Part shown: piece after piece, positions 15,583 through 25,316 of the stretch | Layout of the letters: each line of letters starts with the position of its first letter | How positions within the stretch are numbered: the stretch's first letter is position 1 | Source: Paenibacillus sp. J45TS6 | GTDB taxonomy: Bacteria; Bacillota; Bacilli; Paenibacillales; Paenibacillaceae | Length of the DNA stretch: 64,000 nt | Direction of reading: 5' to 3' | Assembly (NCBI RefSeq): GCF_018403285.1 | Contig: NZ_BOSJ01000003.1 | Span: 186,001 to 250,000 of the forward strand | Program-made: the position numbers and the translations under genes | The notes under the pieces: generated by a model | Told to the model about the DNA's origin: nothing | What the model saw: the letters and a program-made list of their open reading frames with translations, nothing else | The model's database searches: none

Positions 15583-16104
15583 ATGGCAAGAGAAGTACAC
15601 GCAGTACCTTTTGGTTATGAACCGCCGAAGGAAATGTATAAAGGATCACTGATCTATTATGATGATTTTGAGAAAATAACAGATATACAGTTATCTAAAG
15701 CATTCCAAACCGTAAAAGAACGTAAATTCACAAAATTCATTCTCTATCCACTGCATGAAGCGACAGTAAAACGGATGACGAATCACCCAGTGCTTCCGTT
15801 TTACAAAAGAGAAGATCGTTTGCATGAATGGAAAAGAGAACAGAATGATAGCATCATTACCTTGGAGAACTGGGAAGGCAAAAGAAAAAAATATACACCT
15901 ATGGAAGCGGCACTACGACATGTAACCGAGAAGTACAAAGGTCCTTTTTTTCTGATGCTGTCAAGCGAATATGCGAATTGTTTTGCTTCTTATCCTTTTT
16001 TTGATGAGTGGATCACTAAGATTAGATTGATACTCGTGGATCATCCTAAATTTACGCATCCAAAATTAGAAAAGAATCAGCATCGATGGGAAGTTTTATC
16101 ATAA
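15583..16104 (+). CDS. Hypothetical protein, conserved-looking, soluble
   Basis: 173 aa with AGAAGGGAG before ATG 15583. Rich in aromatic and basic residues (VPFGYEPPKEMYKGSLIYYDDFEK; KFTKFILYPLHEATVKRM). No signal peptide or membrane helix. The segment KFILYPLHEATVKRM followed by FYKREDRLHEW suggests a nucleotide- or phosphate-binding fold, but I cannot name a family. It lies about 100 bp after the duplicated membrane module and may be its own unit. Confidence 0.62.
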   Translation: MAREVHAVPFGYEPPKEMYKGSLIYYDDFEKITDIQLSKAFQTVKERKFTKFILYPLHEATVKRMTNHPVLPFYKREDRLHEWKREQNDSIITLENWEGKRKKYTPMEAALRHVTEKYKGPFFLMLSSEYANCFASYPFFDEWITKIRLILVDHPKFTHPKLEKNQHRWEVLS

Positions 16105-16182
16105 TGTGTCTTCCATCGCATAACTTGATTAACGCCCATGGATACTACTCCTACACCATTATGAACGCAAAGGAGATCTACA

Positions 16183-16530
16183 ATGACAACAGTGCTACAG
16201 GTGGGAACAGGCATCGCGTTTTTATTGCTGGGGATGAGTAAATTTATGTCCAAAGAGGTGGACGCCAAATATAAAAGTTTTGGCTTGCCGAAGTGGTTTC
16301 GTTATGTGATGGGAATCTTAGAAATGGTAGGGGCTATTTTACTCTTTATTGGTAGCTGGAATCTCTTGCTTGGAGCAGTAGGTGCTTTTTATCTTGCGAT
16401 TATGATGGCAGCGATGGTTGTTATGCAAATCAGGCTCGGAAAAGGATCCATGTCGGGAGTCTTACCTTCTGTTACTTTAATGATGATTTGTTTTGTTATA
16501 GTGAGCATGAACCTTGTAAGTATATCGTAA
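16183..16530 (+). CDS. DoxX-like membrane protein
   Basis: 115 aa, four membrane segments. The opening VGTGIAFLLLGMSKFM and RYVMGILEMVGAILLF match the DoxX_2 family, small quinone- or thiol-related membrane proteins of uncertain role. SD AAAGGAG before ATG 16183. It ends just before a strong terminator, so it is a short unit, perhaps with the preceding gene. Confidence 0.78.
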   Translation: MTTVLQVGTGIAFLLLGMSKFMSKEVDAKYKSFGLPKWFRYVMGILEMVGAILLFIGSWNLLLGAVGAFYLAIMMAAMVVMQIRLGKGSMSGVLPSVTLMMICFVIVSMNLVSIS

Positions 16531-16535
16531 GCAAT

Positions 16536-16581
16536 AGAGAGACTGCATTTTCTTATCATAAGAAGATGCAGTCTTTTTTTT
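16536..16581 (+). terminator. Strong intrinsic terminator after the DoxX-like gene
   Basis: AGACTGCATTTTCTTATCATAAG pairs over AGACTGCAT...ATGCAGTCT (16540-16575) and is followed by eight T. Confidence 0.88.
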
Positions 16582-16754
16582 GCCTGAGGAAAGTTGCTGG
16601 TGATAACTTGAAAAAAATTATCTCTATTTATTAATTCAAAATGAATAAATTTGTTTACATAATATTGAGTATGTCTATATATCCATAATTACATATATTT
16701 TTATGGAACATAATGACAGTCTTCGATATTTATAGAGAGAGAAGGATTAGGAAT

Positions 16755-17609
16755 ATGGATATTTTTTACGCAATCTTACCCGCTATATTCTGGGGGAGTC
16801 TTGTTCTGGTTAATGTCAAAATTGGGGGAGGACCCTACACCCAAACGCTTGGAACTACGTTAGGTGCTTTGCTATTTTCAATAGGATTATACATATATGA
16901 TCCGGTTCATCTGGATATGAAGACAATAATCATTGGTCTCATTTCCGGGTTCTTCTGGGTTCTGGGACAAGGTGGACAGCTGAAAACGATTGATGTGATG
17001 GGTGTCTCTAAAACATTGCCTATATCTACCGGTATGCAGCTGGTGGCGACAACGTTATTTGGGGCCTTTATCTTTAATGAATGGAATTCAGGGAAATCGG
17101 TCACGTTAGGAATCATTGCACTCGTACTTATTGTTACCGGGGTCATTTTTACATCCATTAAAGGAAAGAACGAAAAAGACGACGGTAAAGGAAACTTAAA
17201 AAAAGGTATTCTTATATTACTTGTATCTACCTTTGGTTACCTTGTCTATGTGGTTATCGTTCGTTTATTTGGAATAGATGGTTGGGATGTACTGCTTCCG
17301 CAGGGGATCGGGATGGTAATTGGTGGTTTAGTCCTTACGGCAAAACACAAACCTTTTAACACTTATGCACTTAAAAATATATTACCAGGCCTAATTTGGG
17401 CAGCAGGGAATATGTTCTTGTTTATCTCGCAAGATAAGGTCGGTGTAGCTACAAGTTTTACCCTTTCTCAAATGAGTGTAGTAGTAGCTACACTAGGCGG
17501 GATCTTTATATTAAAAGAACATAAGACAAAAAGACAACTCGTTTTTATTTCCATCGGAATTATACTTATTATCATTTCTGCAGTTCTACTTGGAATTTCA
17601 AAATCCTAG
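16755..17609 (+). CDS. glcU: GlcU-type glucose/ribose uptake protein (GRP family)
   Basis: 284 aa from ATG 16755, placed by the purine-rich GGATTAGGAAT just upstream. An in-frame ATG at 16713 lacks an SD. Ten hydrophobic segments in the EamA/GRP fold. Segments AILPAIFWGSLVLVNVKIGGGPYTQTLGTT and FWVLGQGGQLKTIDVMGVSKT are close to GlcU, which imports glucose with protons. No glucose dehydrogenase (gdh) follows, unlike the glcU-gdh pair of Bacillus spores, so a role in vegetative sugar uptake is likely. Followed by a bidirectional terminator. Confidence 0.85.
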   Translation: MDIFYAILPAIFWGSLVLVNVKIGGGPYTQTLGTTLGALLFSIGLYIYDPVHLDMKTIIIGLISGFFWVLGQGGQLKTIDVMGVSKTLPISTGMQLVATTLFGAFIFNEWNSGKSVTLGIIALVLIVTGVIFTSIKGKNEKDDGKGNLKKGILILLVSTFGYLVYVVIVRLFGIDGWDVLLPQGIGMVIGGLVLTAKHKPFNTYALKNILPGLIWAAGNMFLFISQDKVGVATSFTLSQMSVVVATLGGIFILKEHKTKRQLVFISIGIILIIISAVLLGISKS

Positions 17610-17612
17610 AAC

Positions 17613-17656
17613 AAAACCCTCAGCGTAAGGTCTTAGACTGAAACTGAGGGTTTTTC
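17613..17656. terminator. Bidirectional terminator between glcU and a LysR gene
   Basis: AAAACCCTCAG pairs with CTGAGGGTTTTT. The stop codon of the converging LysR gene lies inside the hairpin. Confidence 0.8.
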
Positions 17657-18508
17657 TTTATAATGCTGAATAGCTAGTTCTTTAAACCTTTCCGCAGCAC
17701 AAGATAAATAATGTCCTTTCATCCAGCATAGCGATACCGTTCTTGAACTGCCGGCATTTACAATACGGCGCAGCACGATACCTGAATAAGCAGACGATGT
17801 CCATGATCTCGAAGGGACGATCGCAAGTAATTGTCCTGCTGCAACCATACGTTCTACAAGGATGGGATCCTCACTCTCTAGTGCGATAGAGGGCTGTATG
17901 CCAGCCATTGCGAAACAACGGTCTGTAATGACACGCAGGCTGCTTGAAACCGGGGCCATAATAAAGGATTCGTGCCTAACCGCTTGCAGATGAACCGTCT
18001 CTAAGCTGGCAAGCGGGTGAGAATCCGGCAGGGCTAGAAGGAGTTCCTCATGGTATAAACAAACTCTTTCCATGGTCTGCGGTATGACCGGCATACTAGT
18101 CAAGCACAGGTCATGATGATAGCTTCCCTCTACATAGGGTACAATTGCTACATTAAACTCCGGAAAATTCTCTTTAAACTTCATAATAAGTTCTGGAACA
18201 TCTTGAGTATGTACGTCTATTGCCAGCTGAACAGAACCTTTTTTGCCATCTGTTGTATCTTGTAACTGTTTTTTACCTTCCTCCAGCAGCTGTAAGGCTT
18301 CTGTTGCATACTTCAAAAAAATTCTTCCATTCTCATTTAGACGTATATATTTACCCAGTCGATCAAACAGAGGGGTATTTAATTCTTTTTCCAGCTGACG
18401 AATTGCTTTGGTTAATGCGGGCTGTGCCATATGTAATTCTTCAGCAGCACGAGTCACATGTTCCAGTTCGGCAACTTTAATAAAATAGGATAGTTGAGCA
18501 AGTTCCAT
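17633..18508 (-). CDS. LysR-family transcriptional regulator
   Basis: 291 aa from ATG 18508, with GGAGG about 9 nt upstream. The N-terminal winged helix-turn-helix is clear (ELEHVTRAAEELHMAQPALTKAIRQLEKEL), followed by a substrate-binding domain with LVERMVAAGQLLAIVPS. Typically a tetrameric activator responding to a small metabolite. It converges on glcU and diverges from the stalk-domain gene at 18710; the usual LysR target would be that divergent gene, but no sensible metabolic link is visible, so the target is unknown. Confidence 0.87.
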   Translation of the reverse strand: MELAQLSYFIKVAELEHVTRAAEELHMAQPALTKAIRQLEKELNTPLFDRLGKYIRLNENGRIFLKYATEALQLLEEGKKQLQDTTDGKKGSVQLAIDVHTQDVPELIMKFKENFPEFNVAIVPYVEGSYHHDLCLTSMPVIPQTMERVCLYHEELLLALPDSHPLASLETVHLQAVRHESFIMAPVSSSLRVITDRCFAMAGIQPSIALESEDPILVERMVAAGQLLAIVPSRSWTSSAYSGIVLRRIVNAGSSRTVSLCWMKGHYLSCAAERFKELAIQHYKEKPSVSV

Positions 18509-18709
18509 CAAGATTAACCTCCATTCTGACAGTAAGAACACACTCCACCCAAGCTCCTATTATATTTAAATTTTTCCCATGTGTAGTATGAAGTTGGTTA
18601 CAAAATGATGAACATACCTCAAAAAAACGAGTGAACTCCAACTATTTTCCTTCATAAGTGTTTAATGTATAGAAAGAATACAATGGGATTAGAAAGAAGG
18701 GTTCTTCTT

Positions 18710-19774
18710 ATGAAAAAATATTGGAATCATATTGTATCTGGTTTATTGATCTTCTCGGTTGTTGCCGGCTCTTATGCTACCGCATCATTAGCAGATGCAA
18801 GAGAAATGCAAAAAGAGGTTTCCATAGATGATAAAAGTTCTTCATACGGATCAAAAGCTGCAATTCAGAATGACGTGTATATTCTTCCTTTAAGAATGAT
18901 CCATGATTTAGCGAAAGTGGAGCTAACCTGGGATAACGTTCATAAAAGAGCAGAGGTCAAATCACAAGGAAAAAAATATATAATCACCGCTGGAGAAAAG
19001 GTGGTTCAGACCAGCTCTAACCCGGTTCGACTTAAAACACCGGCTGAACTGCGAAATGGCAATATCTTTGTTCCAGCCACTTTATTGGCAGAGATGTCTG
19101 GAGCAAAAGTAACCATATCCGAGGACGATGTTGCAGCAAAGTTCACTACAGCCAATTACTATAAAATGCATCCTGAGGGAGAGCCAGATATTACCCTGCT
19201 TCCAATGAAAATAGGGAAATATGATTATATCGAAGGGATGAAGCTGAAAGTCTCAGGAAAAACCTACTCCTTTCCTGATTGGAAAGGAATGTGGGGATGG
19301 AACTATAAACCTGAATTGATCACGGAAGACATTTCTGGAGACGGGCACAAAGAAATTATTGTCGTGAATACGCTGGGGTATGGTACAGGACTATTCAATC
19401 AAGAAGTTAAAGTATGGAATCCAGTAACCCTGAAAGAGGAAAAGATCGATTCGCTTAAAAAGATAGTAGATGAGAATATAGAGTCCACGATTAAGGCAGA
19501 TAAGAATCAAATACAGATTAGTCTACAGATCAAAGGGCACAAAGAACCCATCACTCAAGTGATTAAAGATCCGTATGCGAGCGAAATGAGTTTGAATGAC
19601 GGTCTTGGTTTTGGTGCATGGGAGAGATACATGGTAACTGACGGAAAACTAATGATGCGAGCAAGTGCAAACTATACAAATATATCTCCCGCGGGGGATC
19701 TCATCGTGACGTTTCAATACAAAGATCATAAATATCAAGCCGACGAAATAAAATATGAACCGCTTGGTGATTAG
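18710..19774 (+). CDS. Secreted protein with copper-amine-oxidase-N stalk domain
   Basis: 354 aa from ATG 18710 (AGAAGGG about 8 nt upstream). A signal peptide (about 1-28, ending LADA) precedes a Cu_amine_oxidN1-type domain (DVYILPLRMIHDLAKVELTWD...IFVPATLLAEMSGAKV). These domains are structural stalks in Paenibacillus surface proteins, not oxidases. The C-terminal half has ITEDISGDGHKEIIVVNTLG, an FG-GAP/VCBS-like strand with the DxSGDGxxE calcium-type loop. Probably cell-surface associated. Substrate or partner unknown. Confidence 0.78.
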   Translation: MKKYWNHIVSGLLIFSVVAGSYATASLADAREMQKEVSIDDKSSSYGSKAAIQNDVYILPLRMIHDLAKVELTWDNVHKRAEVKSQGKKYIITAGEKVVQTSSNPVRLKTPAELRNGNIFVPATLLAEMSGAKVTISEDDVAAKFTTANYYKMHPEGEPDITLLPMKIGKYDYIEGMKLKVSGKTYSFPDWKGMWGWNYKPELITEDISGDGHKEIIVVNTLGYGTGLFNQEVKVWNPVTLKEEKIDSLKKIVDENIESTIKADKNQIQISLQIKGHKEPITQVIKDPYASEMSLNDGLGFGAWERYMVTDGKLMMRASANYTNISPAGDLIVTFQYKDHKYQADEIKYEPLGD

Positions 19775-19899
19775 GATCCTGCATATACTCAATGATGAAA
19801 GGTACTACTATTCCTAATAAATGCATGAAAAAGCGTAGTAGTATATAATAATAATGCACAATATAAATAGACTTGGATAGATACACTGGAGGAGATTGT

Positions 19900-20409
19900 A
19901 TGTTTAAATGGTTAAAAGGCAAGACACAGGCAAAAATCGAACTACTTGAAGTGATGGCACCTTTGACAGGTAAGGTCGTTCCTTTAGAACAGGTTCCGGA
20001 TCCGGCATTTGCGCAAAAAGCAATGGGAGAAGGAATTGCAATTGAACCAACCGAAGGAAAAGTGGTAGCTCCTTTTGACGGTAAAGTTGCTCATTTAATT
20101 GAAAAAAGTAAACATGCTGTTATTTTAGAGCATGCTTCAGGAGCGCAAGTTCTCATTCACATTGGTGTTAACACTGTATCTCTCAAAGGAGAGGGATTTA
20201 AAGCTCATGTAAGCACAGGAGATGAAGTAAAAGCAGGTCAACTTCTGATTGAGTTTGATATGGATGCTATTCAGGCTGCTGGATATCCGGTAATTACCCC
20301 GGTTCTGATTCCAGACGGAGTAGATGCAATTAAGAGTGTAGAGCCTCTTGAGAATGCAGGTTCCGTAACAGCAATGTCTGAAACGGTTCTTCGTGTACAT
20401 CTTAACTAA
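19900..20409 (+). CDS. crr: PTS glucose-type EIIA component
   Basis: 169 aa from ATG 19900 (GGAGGAG 8 nt upstream). A complete EIIA-Glc domain: MAPLTGKVVPLEQVPDPAFA at the N-terminus and AQVLIHIGVNTVSLKGEGF carrying the phospho-accepting His. It receives phosphate from HPr and passes it to an EIIB domain of a glucose-class permease. It is free-standing, with no EIIBC in the window, so it probably serves permeases encoded elsewhere. Confidence 0.9.
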   Translation: MFKWLKGKTQAKIELLEVMAPLTGKVVPLEQVPDPAFAQKAMGEGIAIEPTEGKVVAPFDGKVAHLIEKSKHAVILEHASGAQVLIHIGVNTVSLKGEGFKAHVSTGDEVKAGQLLIEFDMDAIQAAGYPVITPVLIPDGVDAIKSVEPLENAGSVTAMSETVLRVHLN

Positions 20410-20434
20410 ATAATAATTTTGATAGTATTTTACG

Positions 20435-20470
20435 GGATGATTGCCACTGCTGGCAGTCATCCTTTTTTAT
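20435..20470 (+). terminator. Intrinsic terminator after the EIIA gene
   Basis: GGATGATTGCC pairs with GGCAGTCATCC around a 6-nt loop, followed by six T. Confidence 0.85.
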
Positions 20471-20602
20471 TGCTTTTTTAAAAGGTCTTTTGATCCAATC
20501 CTCGGTAGGTATCTGGCAGCTATGTTTAATTATCTGATGCAACGATATGCCTGCTCATACGTACTATTTTTTAATAAGTAAATCTGCAAAAAGGAGCAGT
20601 GA

Positions 20603-21334
20603 ATGATGTCTATGTCTATCTATTCAGCACAGCAAGAGGCTGTTTTAAAAGTACATATTGAGGAAGCGGGATATGAAACGGGGTCAGCTGCCATTCAGGA
20701 TATTGAATTTAAAGTTATGCCAGGAGAACTGCTCGGTCTTATTGGCCCTAATGGGGCTGGAAAAAGTACAACTATTAAAGCCATTCTAGGCTTACTCAAA
20801 GAATGCAAAGCGAGTGTAACGATCTCAGGTGATCCGCCGAGATATGCATATGTACCAGAAAGTCCAGTGTACTATGAAGATTTAACACTTTGGGAACATT
20901 TAGATCTTGCCGCTGCTGCTTTTGGTATGGAAGATCAGCAATTTGAGATACAGGCTAATTTGCTGCTGGAACAGTTTGACATGACAGCAGTAAGAGACAA
21001 ACTACCCGGAGGTTTTTCCAAAGGGATGAAGCAGAAGATGATGTTAATGATTGGATTCTTATCGAGACCTGATGTGTATATCGTAGATGAACCTTTTATC
21101 GGGCTGGATCCAAGGGCTACTAAGGATTTTCTTGAACTGCTTGATAGGGAAAGAAAACGTGGTGCAGGCATTCTCATGTGTACGCATGTGCTGGATACCG
21201 CAGAGCGGATATGTGATTCTTTTATACTGATGTCAAAGGGAAAGATTGCGTCCAGAGGTACCCTTGAAGATATAAGGTTGGCTGCCGGGCAGCCGAATGC
21301 TTCACTATTTGACTGTTTCACTCTTTTAGCATGA
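20603..21334 (+). CDS. ecsA: ABC transporter ATP-binding protein EcsA
   Basis: 243 aa with a Walker A motif at about 48-56 (GPNGAGKST), signature FSKGMKQK, and Walker B VYIVDEPF with the catalytic Glu. The short spacing between Walker A and signature and the helix YEDLTLWEHLDLAAAAFGM are EcsA features. In Bacillus, EcsAB is needed for protein secretion, competence and intramembrane proteolysis by RasP, possibly by exporting peptides. Its last codons overlap the upstream in-frame ATG of ecsB. AAGGAG before ATG 20603. Confidence 0.88.
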   Translation: MMSMSIYSAQQEAVLKVHIEEAGYETGSAAIQDIEFKVMPGELLGLIGPNGAGKSTTIKAILGLLKECKASVTISGDPPRYAYVPESPVYYEDLTLWEHLDLAAAAFGMEDQQFEIQANLLLEQFDMTAVRDKLPGGFSKGMKQKMMLMIGFLSRPDVYIVDEPFIGLDPRATKDFLELLDRERKRGAGILMCTHVLDTAERICDSFILMSKGKIASRGTLEDIRLAAGQPNASLFDCFTLLA

Positions 21335-21360
21335 GCAGGAAGAGGGAGGAGAGTGATGTC

Positions 21361-22608
21361 ATGGTGCAGATAACACCGCAAATGATATTTTGGCGTAGGT
21401 TTCGTACCTATATCGAACAGCAAAGAAAGGCACTCGCTACAGTTGTAGACTGGATCGTGATGCTATATATCCTCATACCCGGTTTGTTGATTGGAGGAGG
21501 TATTTATATTGACTTCTGGACAGACCCACTTCCCGTTTGGTCGGAGCGGATTCCCCTTTCTTTATTTGCTATCTTGATCTGGTTCTTGTTCTCAGGTAAG
21601 ATGTTGCTCTTTTTAGAAGATGCTGATGTGTTGTTTCTCAGGCAGCAACAGACGTGGATGAAGAAAATTATGTTTCGTGGTGTGCTCGTAAGTTCTTTAA
21701 TGAACATAGGTAAAGGATGTTTATTGTCCGTACTCGTCCTTCCTTTTATGGTGAGGAATTTTGAATTTTTTCTTGCGGATTGGATCACATTTTTTATTTA
21801 TATCGCAGTATTGTCTTGTGTAACTGGTTTAGCAGGAAGAATCGTTAGTGTGAGCAATAGTGGATGGAAAGGAAAGTTTCGATCACTACTCCCTGATGTA
21901 GCAGCGATTTTACTAATCATTATATCGACACTAAACCATGCCTTATTATTATCCGTAGCTGGAATCCCCCTTATCATCCTGCTGGCCGCCCTACTTCTAT
22001 GGCTAGTACGAAGAAGGATCCGTATGACGGGGACCTTTATGAGAGATGTCGAAGAAGATAACACAACCAAAATGGGGCTTACGGAGAAATTATTGTCGCA
22101 AGCTACGGAGAAACCTACAAAAAGCACCAGTAAAACATGGCTGTTCACCAAATCACAGCGATTATATAGAGGGCAACCGGAGAAAAGACTAGCCAATGCC
22201 GGAATTAAAGCTTTTTTAAGAAAGAAAGAAACTCTGCTTATGTACATGCAGATTTCGTTCATTGGCATACCGGCAATCTGGCTTCCTCCTATATACATCA
22301 AATGTATCGTGTTTGTGCTTATCCTATTTATGATTGCTTATTGGTTATTTACGAGATGGCACATTTTTTCAAATTCTGAATATCTGAAAGTACTACCCTA
22401 TACGGAAGTCCAACATCAGTCAGCGGCTGTTCTGGCGGTTCGTACATTATATAGTTTTCCAGCTTTTCTGTTATCCGCGGCCTTTGGTCTCAGTGTCCAG
22501 CCAGGAATTTACGGAATTTTACTGGGTATAGCAATGACGGCCGTCTCGATTTGGATAGTTCCCGGAATGGCTCTAATTGCTACCTATAGGCAGAAATCAA
22601 AGGAATAA
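21361..22608 (+). CDS. ecsB: ABC transporter permease EcsB
   Basis: 415 aa from ATG 21361, which has GGAGGAG 8-9 nt upstream; an earlier ATG at 21331 overlaps the ecsA stop but has no SD. A typical EcsB start (FWRRFRTYIEQQRKA) is followed by about eight membrane segments and the motif FLEDADVLFLRQQ. A charged cytoplasmic loop lies at about 225-275. It forms the membrane part of the EcsAB exporter. In Bacillus the locus has an ecsC gene too; none is seen here. Confidence 0.87.
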   Translation: MVQITPQMIFWRRFRTYIEQQRKALATVVDWIVMLYILIPGLLIGGGIYIDFWTDPLPVWSERIPLSLFAILIWFLFSGKMLLFLEDADVLFLRQQQTWMKKIMFRGVLVSSLMNIGKGCLLSVLVLPFMVRNFEFFLADWITFFIYIAVLSCVTGLAGRIVSVSNSGWKGKFRSLLPDVAAILLIIISTLNHALLLSVAGIPLIILLAALLLWLVRRRIRMTGTFMRDVEEDNTTKMGLTEKLLSQATEKPTKSTSKTWLFTKSQRLYRGQPEKRLANAGIKAFLRKKETLLMYMQISFIGIPAIWLPPIYIKCIVFVLILFMIAYWLFTRWHIFSNSEYLKVLPYTEVQHQSAAVLAVRTLYSFPAFLLSAAFGLSVQPGIYGILLGIAMTAVSIWIVPGMALIATYRQKSKE

Positions 22609-22686
22609 TAATTAACCCAAAGTTAGGAGCCCTGTAGGGAAGATCCAGAAACCTTTTATCATGCCGCCATCTCGGACAGTGCTGCT

Positions 22687-23415
22687 TTAGTACGTTCTAT
22701 GAGGACGATAATTTTCCTGCGGATAGTAGTAATTAAAAGGGTAGGCCTGGTTCCACCCATAGCCGTCGGAAGAATATCCTTGAGGAGACGGGATCGGACT
22801 TTGCGGAGGAGAATATGGATGCGAGAGATGCGGTGGATGGGGTGGAGTCCTGGTTTCAGATGATGGATCTGTAGAGTCATTTCGTTTCTTACATCCGAGC
22901 GGTGGCCCTAAAATGATAGATTCCTGTATAGGTGCGACGGCAGCAGCATATTTTTCTTCATCAACGCAATAAGCAAGACTCATAATTTCTTTTGGAGTAA
23001 AACGTAGGAAGTCTGAACCGTATACAATATCCGGCGTTGCTTCATCAAAAATCGTAAGAAAATGAGTGTCGTCTTTCATAGCTACAATCCAGTGAAACCA
23101 ACCGAGCGGCAACATAGATACTTGGCCGGGTTTTATACGGTAAGATTTGAGTTTCTGAGTAAAGGGGTCAAATACGGAAGTTACAACTTCACCGCTGATC
23201 ACAAAGACGAGTTCATTTACATTGGTATGCCAGTGTGGCTGTACAATAAACCCTTTATTCATATGGACATTGAAAAAACCAGTTTTGATAGCGGGGAGCT
23301 GCTTCTCAAAAACTTGTGTAATATAATTATTTGCATCTCGCTTGTAGTTGATGGTCTTGTTTGAATCCGCGCTTAGATTAAGGTTCGGTGATTTTAAAAT
23401 GGGGTCCTTATTCAT
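22687..23415 (-). CDS. Cupin-domain protein with Pro/Tyr-rich tail
   Basis: 242 aa. The cupin (about 40-150) has PHWHTNVNELVFVISGEVVT (His, His, Glu metal ligands) and the second motif PLGWFHWIVA, as in oxalate decarboxylase- and germin-like proteins. After the cupin the chain becomes low-complexity (residues about 178-242, rich in Pro, Ser, Tyr, His), typical of spore-coat or surface proteins. Inferred: a spore-surface cupin; enzyme activity is uncertain. GGAGG before ATG 23415. It lies next to crtP on the same strand but about 170 bp away, beyond a terminator. Confidence 0.75.
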   Translation of the reverse strand: MNKDPILKSPNLNLSADSNKTINYKRDANNYITQVFEKQLPAIKTGFFNVHMNKGFIVQPHWHTNVNELVFVISGEVVTSVFDPFTQKLKSYRIKPGQVSMLPLGWFHWIVAMKDDTHFLTIFDEATPDIVYGSDFLRFTPKEIMSLAYCVDEEKYAAAVAPIQESIILGPPLGCKKRNDSTDPSSETRTPPHPPHLSHPYSPPQSPIPSPQGYSSDGYGWNQAYPFNYYYPQENYRPHRTY

Positions 23416-23525
23416 TGAGTGGCCTCCGCTTCAGGTATATTTATCTCACACCATATGCAGGCCGAGCAAAGAATGCTCCGCATAACCCCATTTTTTAAGA
23501 TTTAGGAACTTTTCTTAGACATGCA

Positions 23526-23572
23526 AAAAAAGCACATGATCCTAATTTTCATAGAACCATGCACTTTGATAT
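23526..23572 (-). terminator. Terminator after crtP
   Basis: On the minus strand AGTGCATG and CATGTGCT pair across a 19-nt loop and run into a T-rich stretch (TTTTTTT). Confidence 0.65.
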
Positions 23573-23588
23573 CGGGTAAGGAGTCTGT

Positions 23589-25115
23589 TTATACTGATTT
23601 TTTCGCTTTGAGGGGTTTAACGGCTTTCTTGCTGTTTTCCTTCTCTTTGATTAGATCGGCAGTCAGCTGCCCAGAAAGGGTTACCATAGGTACTCCGCCT
23701 CCCGGATGTGTGGAACCTCCCACGAAATAAAGGTTGTTCATTAGCTCACTTTGACTTGGTATTTTAAATCCGCCGTTCATTTTGCGGTCTGTGACCACTC
23801 CATAGATCGAACCGCCGTTTGATCCGTATAAATTTTGAAGGTCATCTGGAATAAAAGTGTACTCATATTCAATATGATCACGTATACCTGTAAGTCCCAT
23901 TCGTTCCAGTTTGTTCAGCACCAGCTCACGGTACTGATCTTTATAAGCCTGCCAACTTTTGCCCGTTTTAAGCGGCGGAACATGGGTTAAGACAAATAAA
24001 TTTTCCTTGCCTGACGGAGCCTGAGAGGCATCTGATTTACTGGAAACACCAATATATACGGTTGGGTCATCAGACGGAATTCCTTTGTTAAATATATCAT
24101 GGAATTCTTTTTCTGGATTATTTGAGAAGAAGAAATTGTGATGCAGTAACTGTTCATATGTTTTGTCCACACCAAGGAGCAACACAAGTCCGGAAACGGT
24201 TGGTGCATATTTGTTTAATTTCTTCGCTGTACTGATCGCTCCATTCTGATCCTTCAGAAGGGAGTAATAAGTAGGGATAGCCTCTAGGTTGGATACAACG
24301 AGATCCGCATCGATAATTGTGCCATCTTCGAGTGTTACCCCTGTTGCAGTCTGACCTTTGGTATTAATACGGGTGACTTTTGCATTTGTTCTTACGGGAA
24401 CTCCTTGTTCTTCGAGAACGCGCAGCATTCCTCTTGCGATATTATACATTCCGCCCTCAACATAATAGATCCCGAGTCCGAGCTGTACATATACAAGCTG
24501 GGAAAGTACGGCAGGTGCGTGATAGGGTGAGGACCCGATATACATAATGAAAAAATCGAACAATTGACGCAAATGTTTATCTTTTACGTATTTTGACGTA
24601 CTCTGAGACATGGTGCGGAGCGGGTCCATTGCGAGCAATTCTTTTACCGTATGCATGGCACGAAGCTCATCGAGTCCAGATAAACTCTTACTGTATATGC
24701 TGCTTCGATTGAGATCATAAAGCTTCTGGCAGTACTGTAAATATTTCAGAAAACCTTTTGCGTCTTCTTCTGAAACATCCTCGATATTAGACAGCATCTG
24801 CGGGAGATCACTTGTGACATCAATAGATACGCCATCTTCGAAAAAAGTTCTCCATTGCGGTTCTACGCGAACAAGCTTTATATAGTCTTCCAGTCTTCTT
24901 CCTGTACTTTGGAACAGTTGTTCAAGAACCCAAGGCATGGTTAGAATGGAGGGCCCGGTGTCAAAAGAGTAGCCTTTTCCAGAACGGATATTTAGTTTTC
25001 CACCGGCTCGTTCATTCTTCTCAAGTACCTCAACATCATATCCGTCTGCAGCTAGACGCATGGCACAGGATAGACCGCCAAGACCGCCGCCAATGACAAC
25101 TGCTTTTTTACTCAT
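23589..25115 (-). CDS. crtP: Carotenoid oxygenase/desaturase, CrtP-like (C30 pathway)
   Basis: 508 aa FAD-dependent enzyme of the phytoene-desaturase family. The Rossmann motif is GGGLGGLSCAMRLAADGYDV. The features GPSILTMPWVLEQLF, WRTFFEDG, MYIGSSPYHAPAVLSQL, DDPTVYIGV and the end GGSTHPGGGVPMVTLSGQ match 4,4'-diaponeurosporene oxidase (CrtP, also called CrtNb) better than the desaturase CrtN. It oxidises the terminal methyl of the C30 carotenoid towards the acid that CrtQ glycosylates. It is divergent from crtQ. AAAGGATG before ATG. CrtN itself and CrtM are not in the window. Confidence 0.82.
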   Translation of the reverse strand: MSKKAVVIGGGLGGLSCAMRLAADGYDVEVLEKNERAGGKLNIRSGKGYSFDTGPSILTMPWVLEQLFQSTGRRLEDYIKLVRVEPQWRTFFEDGVSIDVTSDLPQMLSNIEDVSEEDAKGFLKYLQYCQKLYDLNRSSIYSKSLSGLDELRAMHTVKELLAMDPLRTMSQSTSKYVKDKHLRQLFDFFIMYIGSSPYHAPAVLSQLVYVQLGLGIYYVEGGMYNIARGMLRVLEEQGVPVRTNAKVTRINTKGQTATGVTLEDGTIIDADLVVSNLEAIPTYYSLLKDQNGAISTAKKLNKYAPTVSGLVLLLGVDKTYEQLLHHNFFFSNNPEKEFHDIFNKGIPSDDPTVYIGVSSKSDASQAPSGKENLFVLTHVPPLKTGKSWQAYKDQYRELVLNKLERMGLTGIRDHIEYEYTFIPDDLQNLYGSNGGSIYGVVTDRKMNGGFKIPSQSELMNNLYFVGGSTHPGGGVPMVTLSGQLTADLIKEKENSKKAVKPLKAKKSV

Positions 25116-25316
25116 AAGGATTGCATCCTTTCTATATCACCATGTAACTGGTTCATTATTATTAATGCACAAGGCTGTAAATGCATGTTAATTGTATAAA
25201 TGACATCAGCTCAGGTTCATAATGTTGCTAGTATTTGATTTCAAGTTCCATCTTTTCCGTTTTTTTAAGAGATTAAACCAAGTTCACTACTCATTTAAAG
25301 AAAAGAGGTCTTATAA

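Noticed and set aside
20935-22301. Long minus-strand ORFs opposite ecsA and ecsB (up to 167 codons)
   Set aside because: Shadows of conserved transporter genes; composition is untypical and no SD is present.
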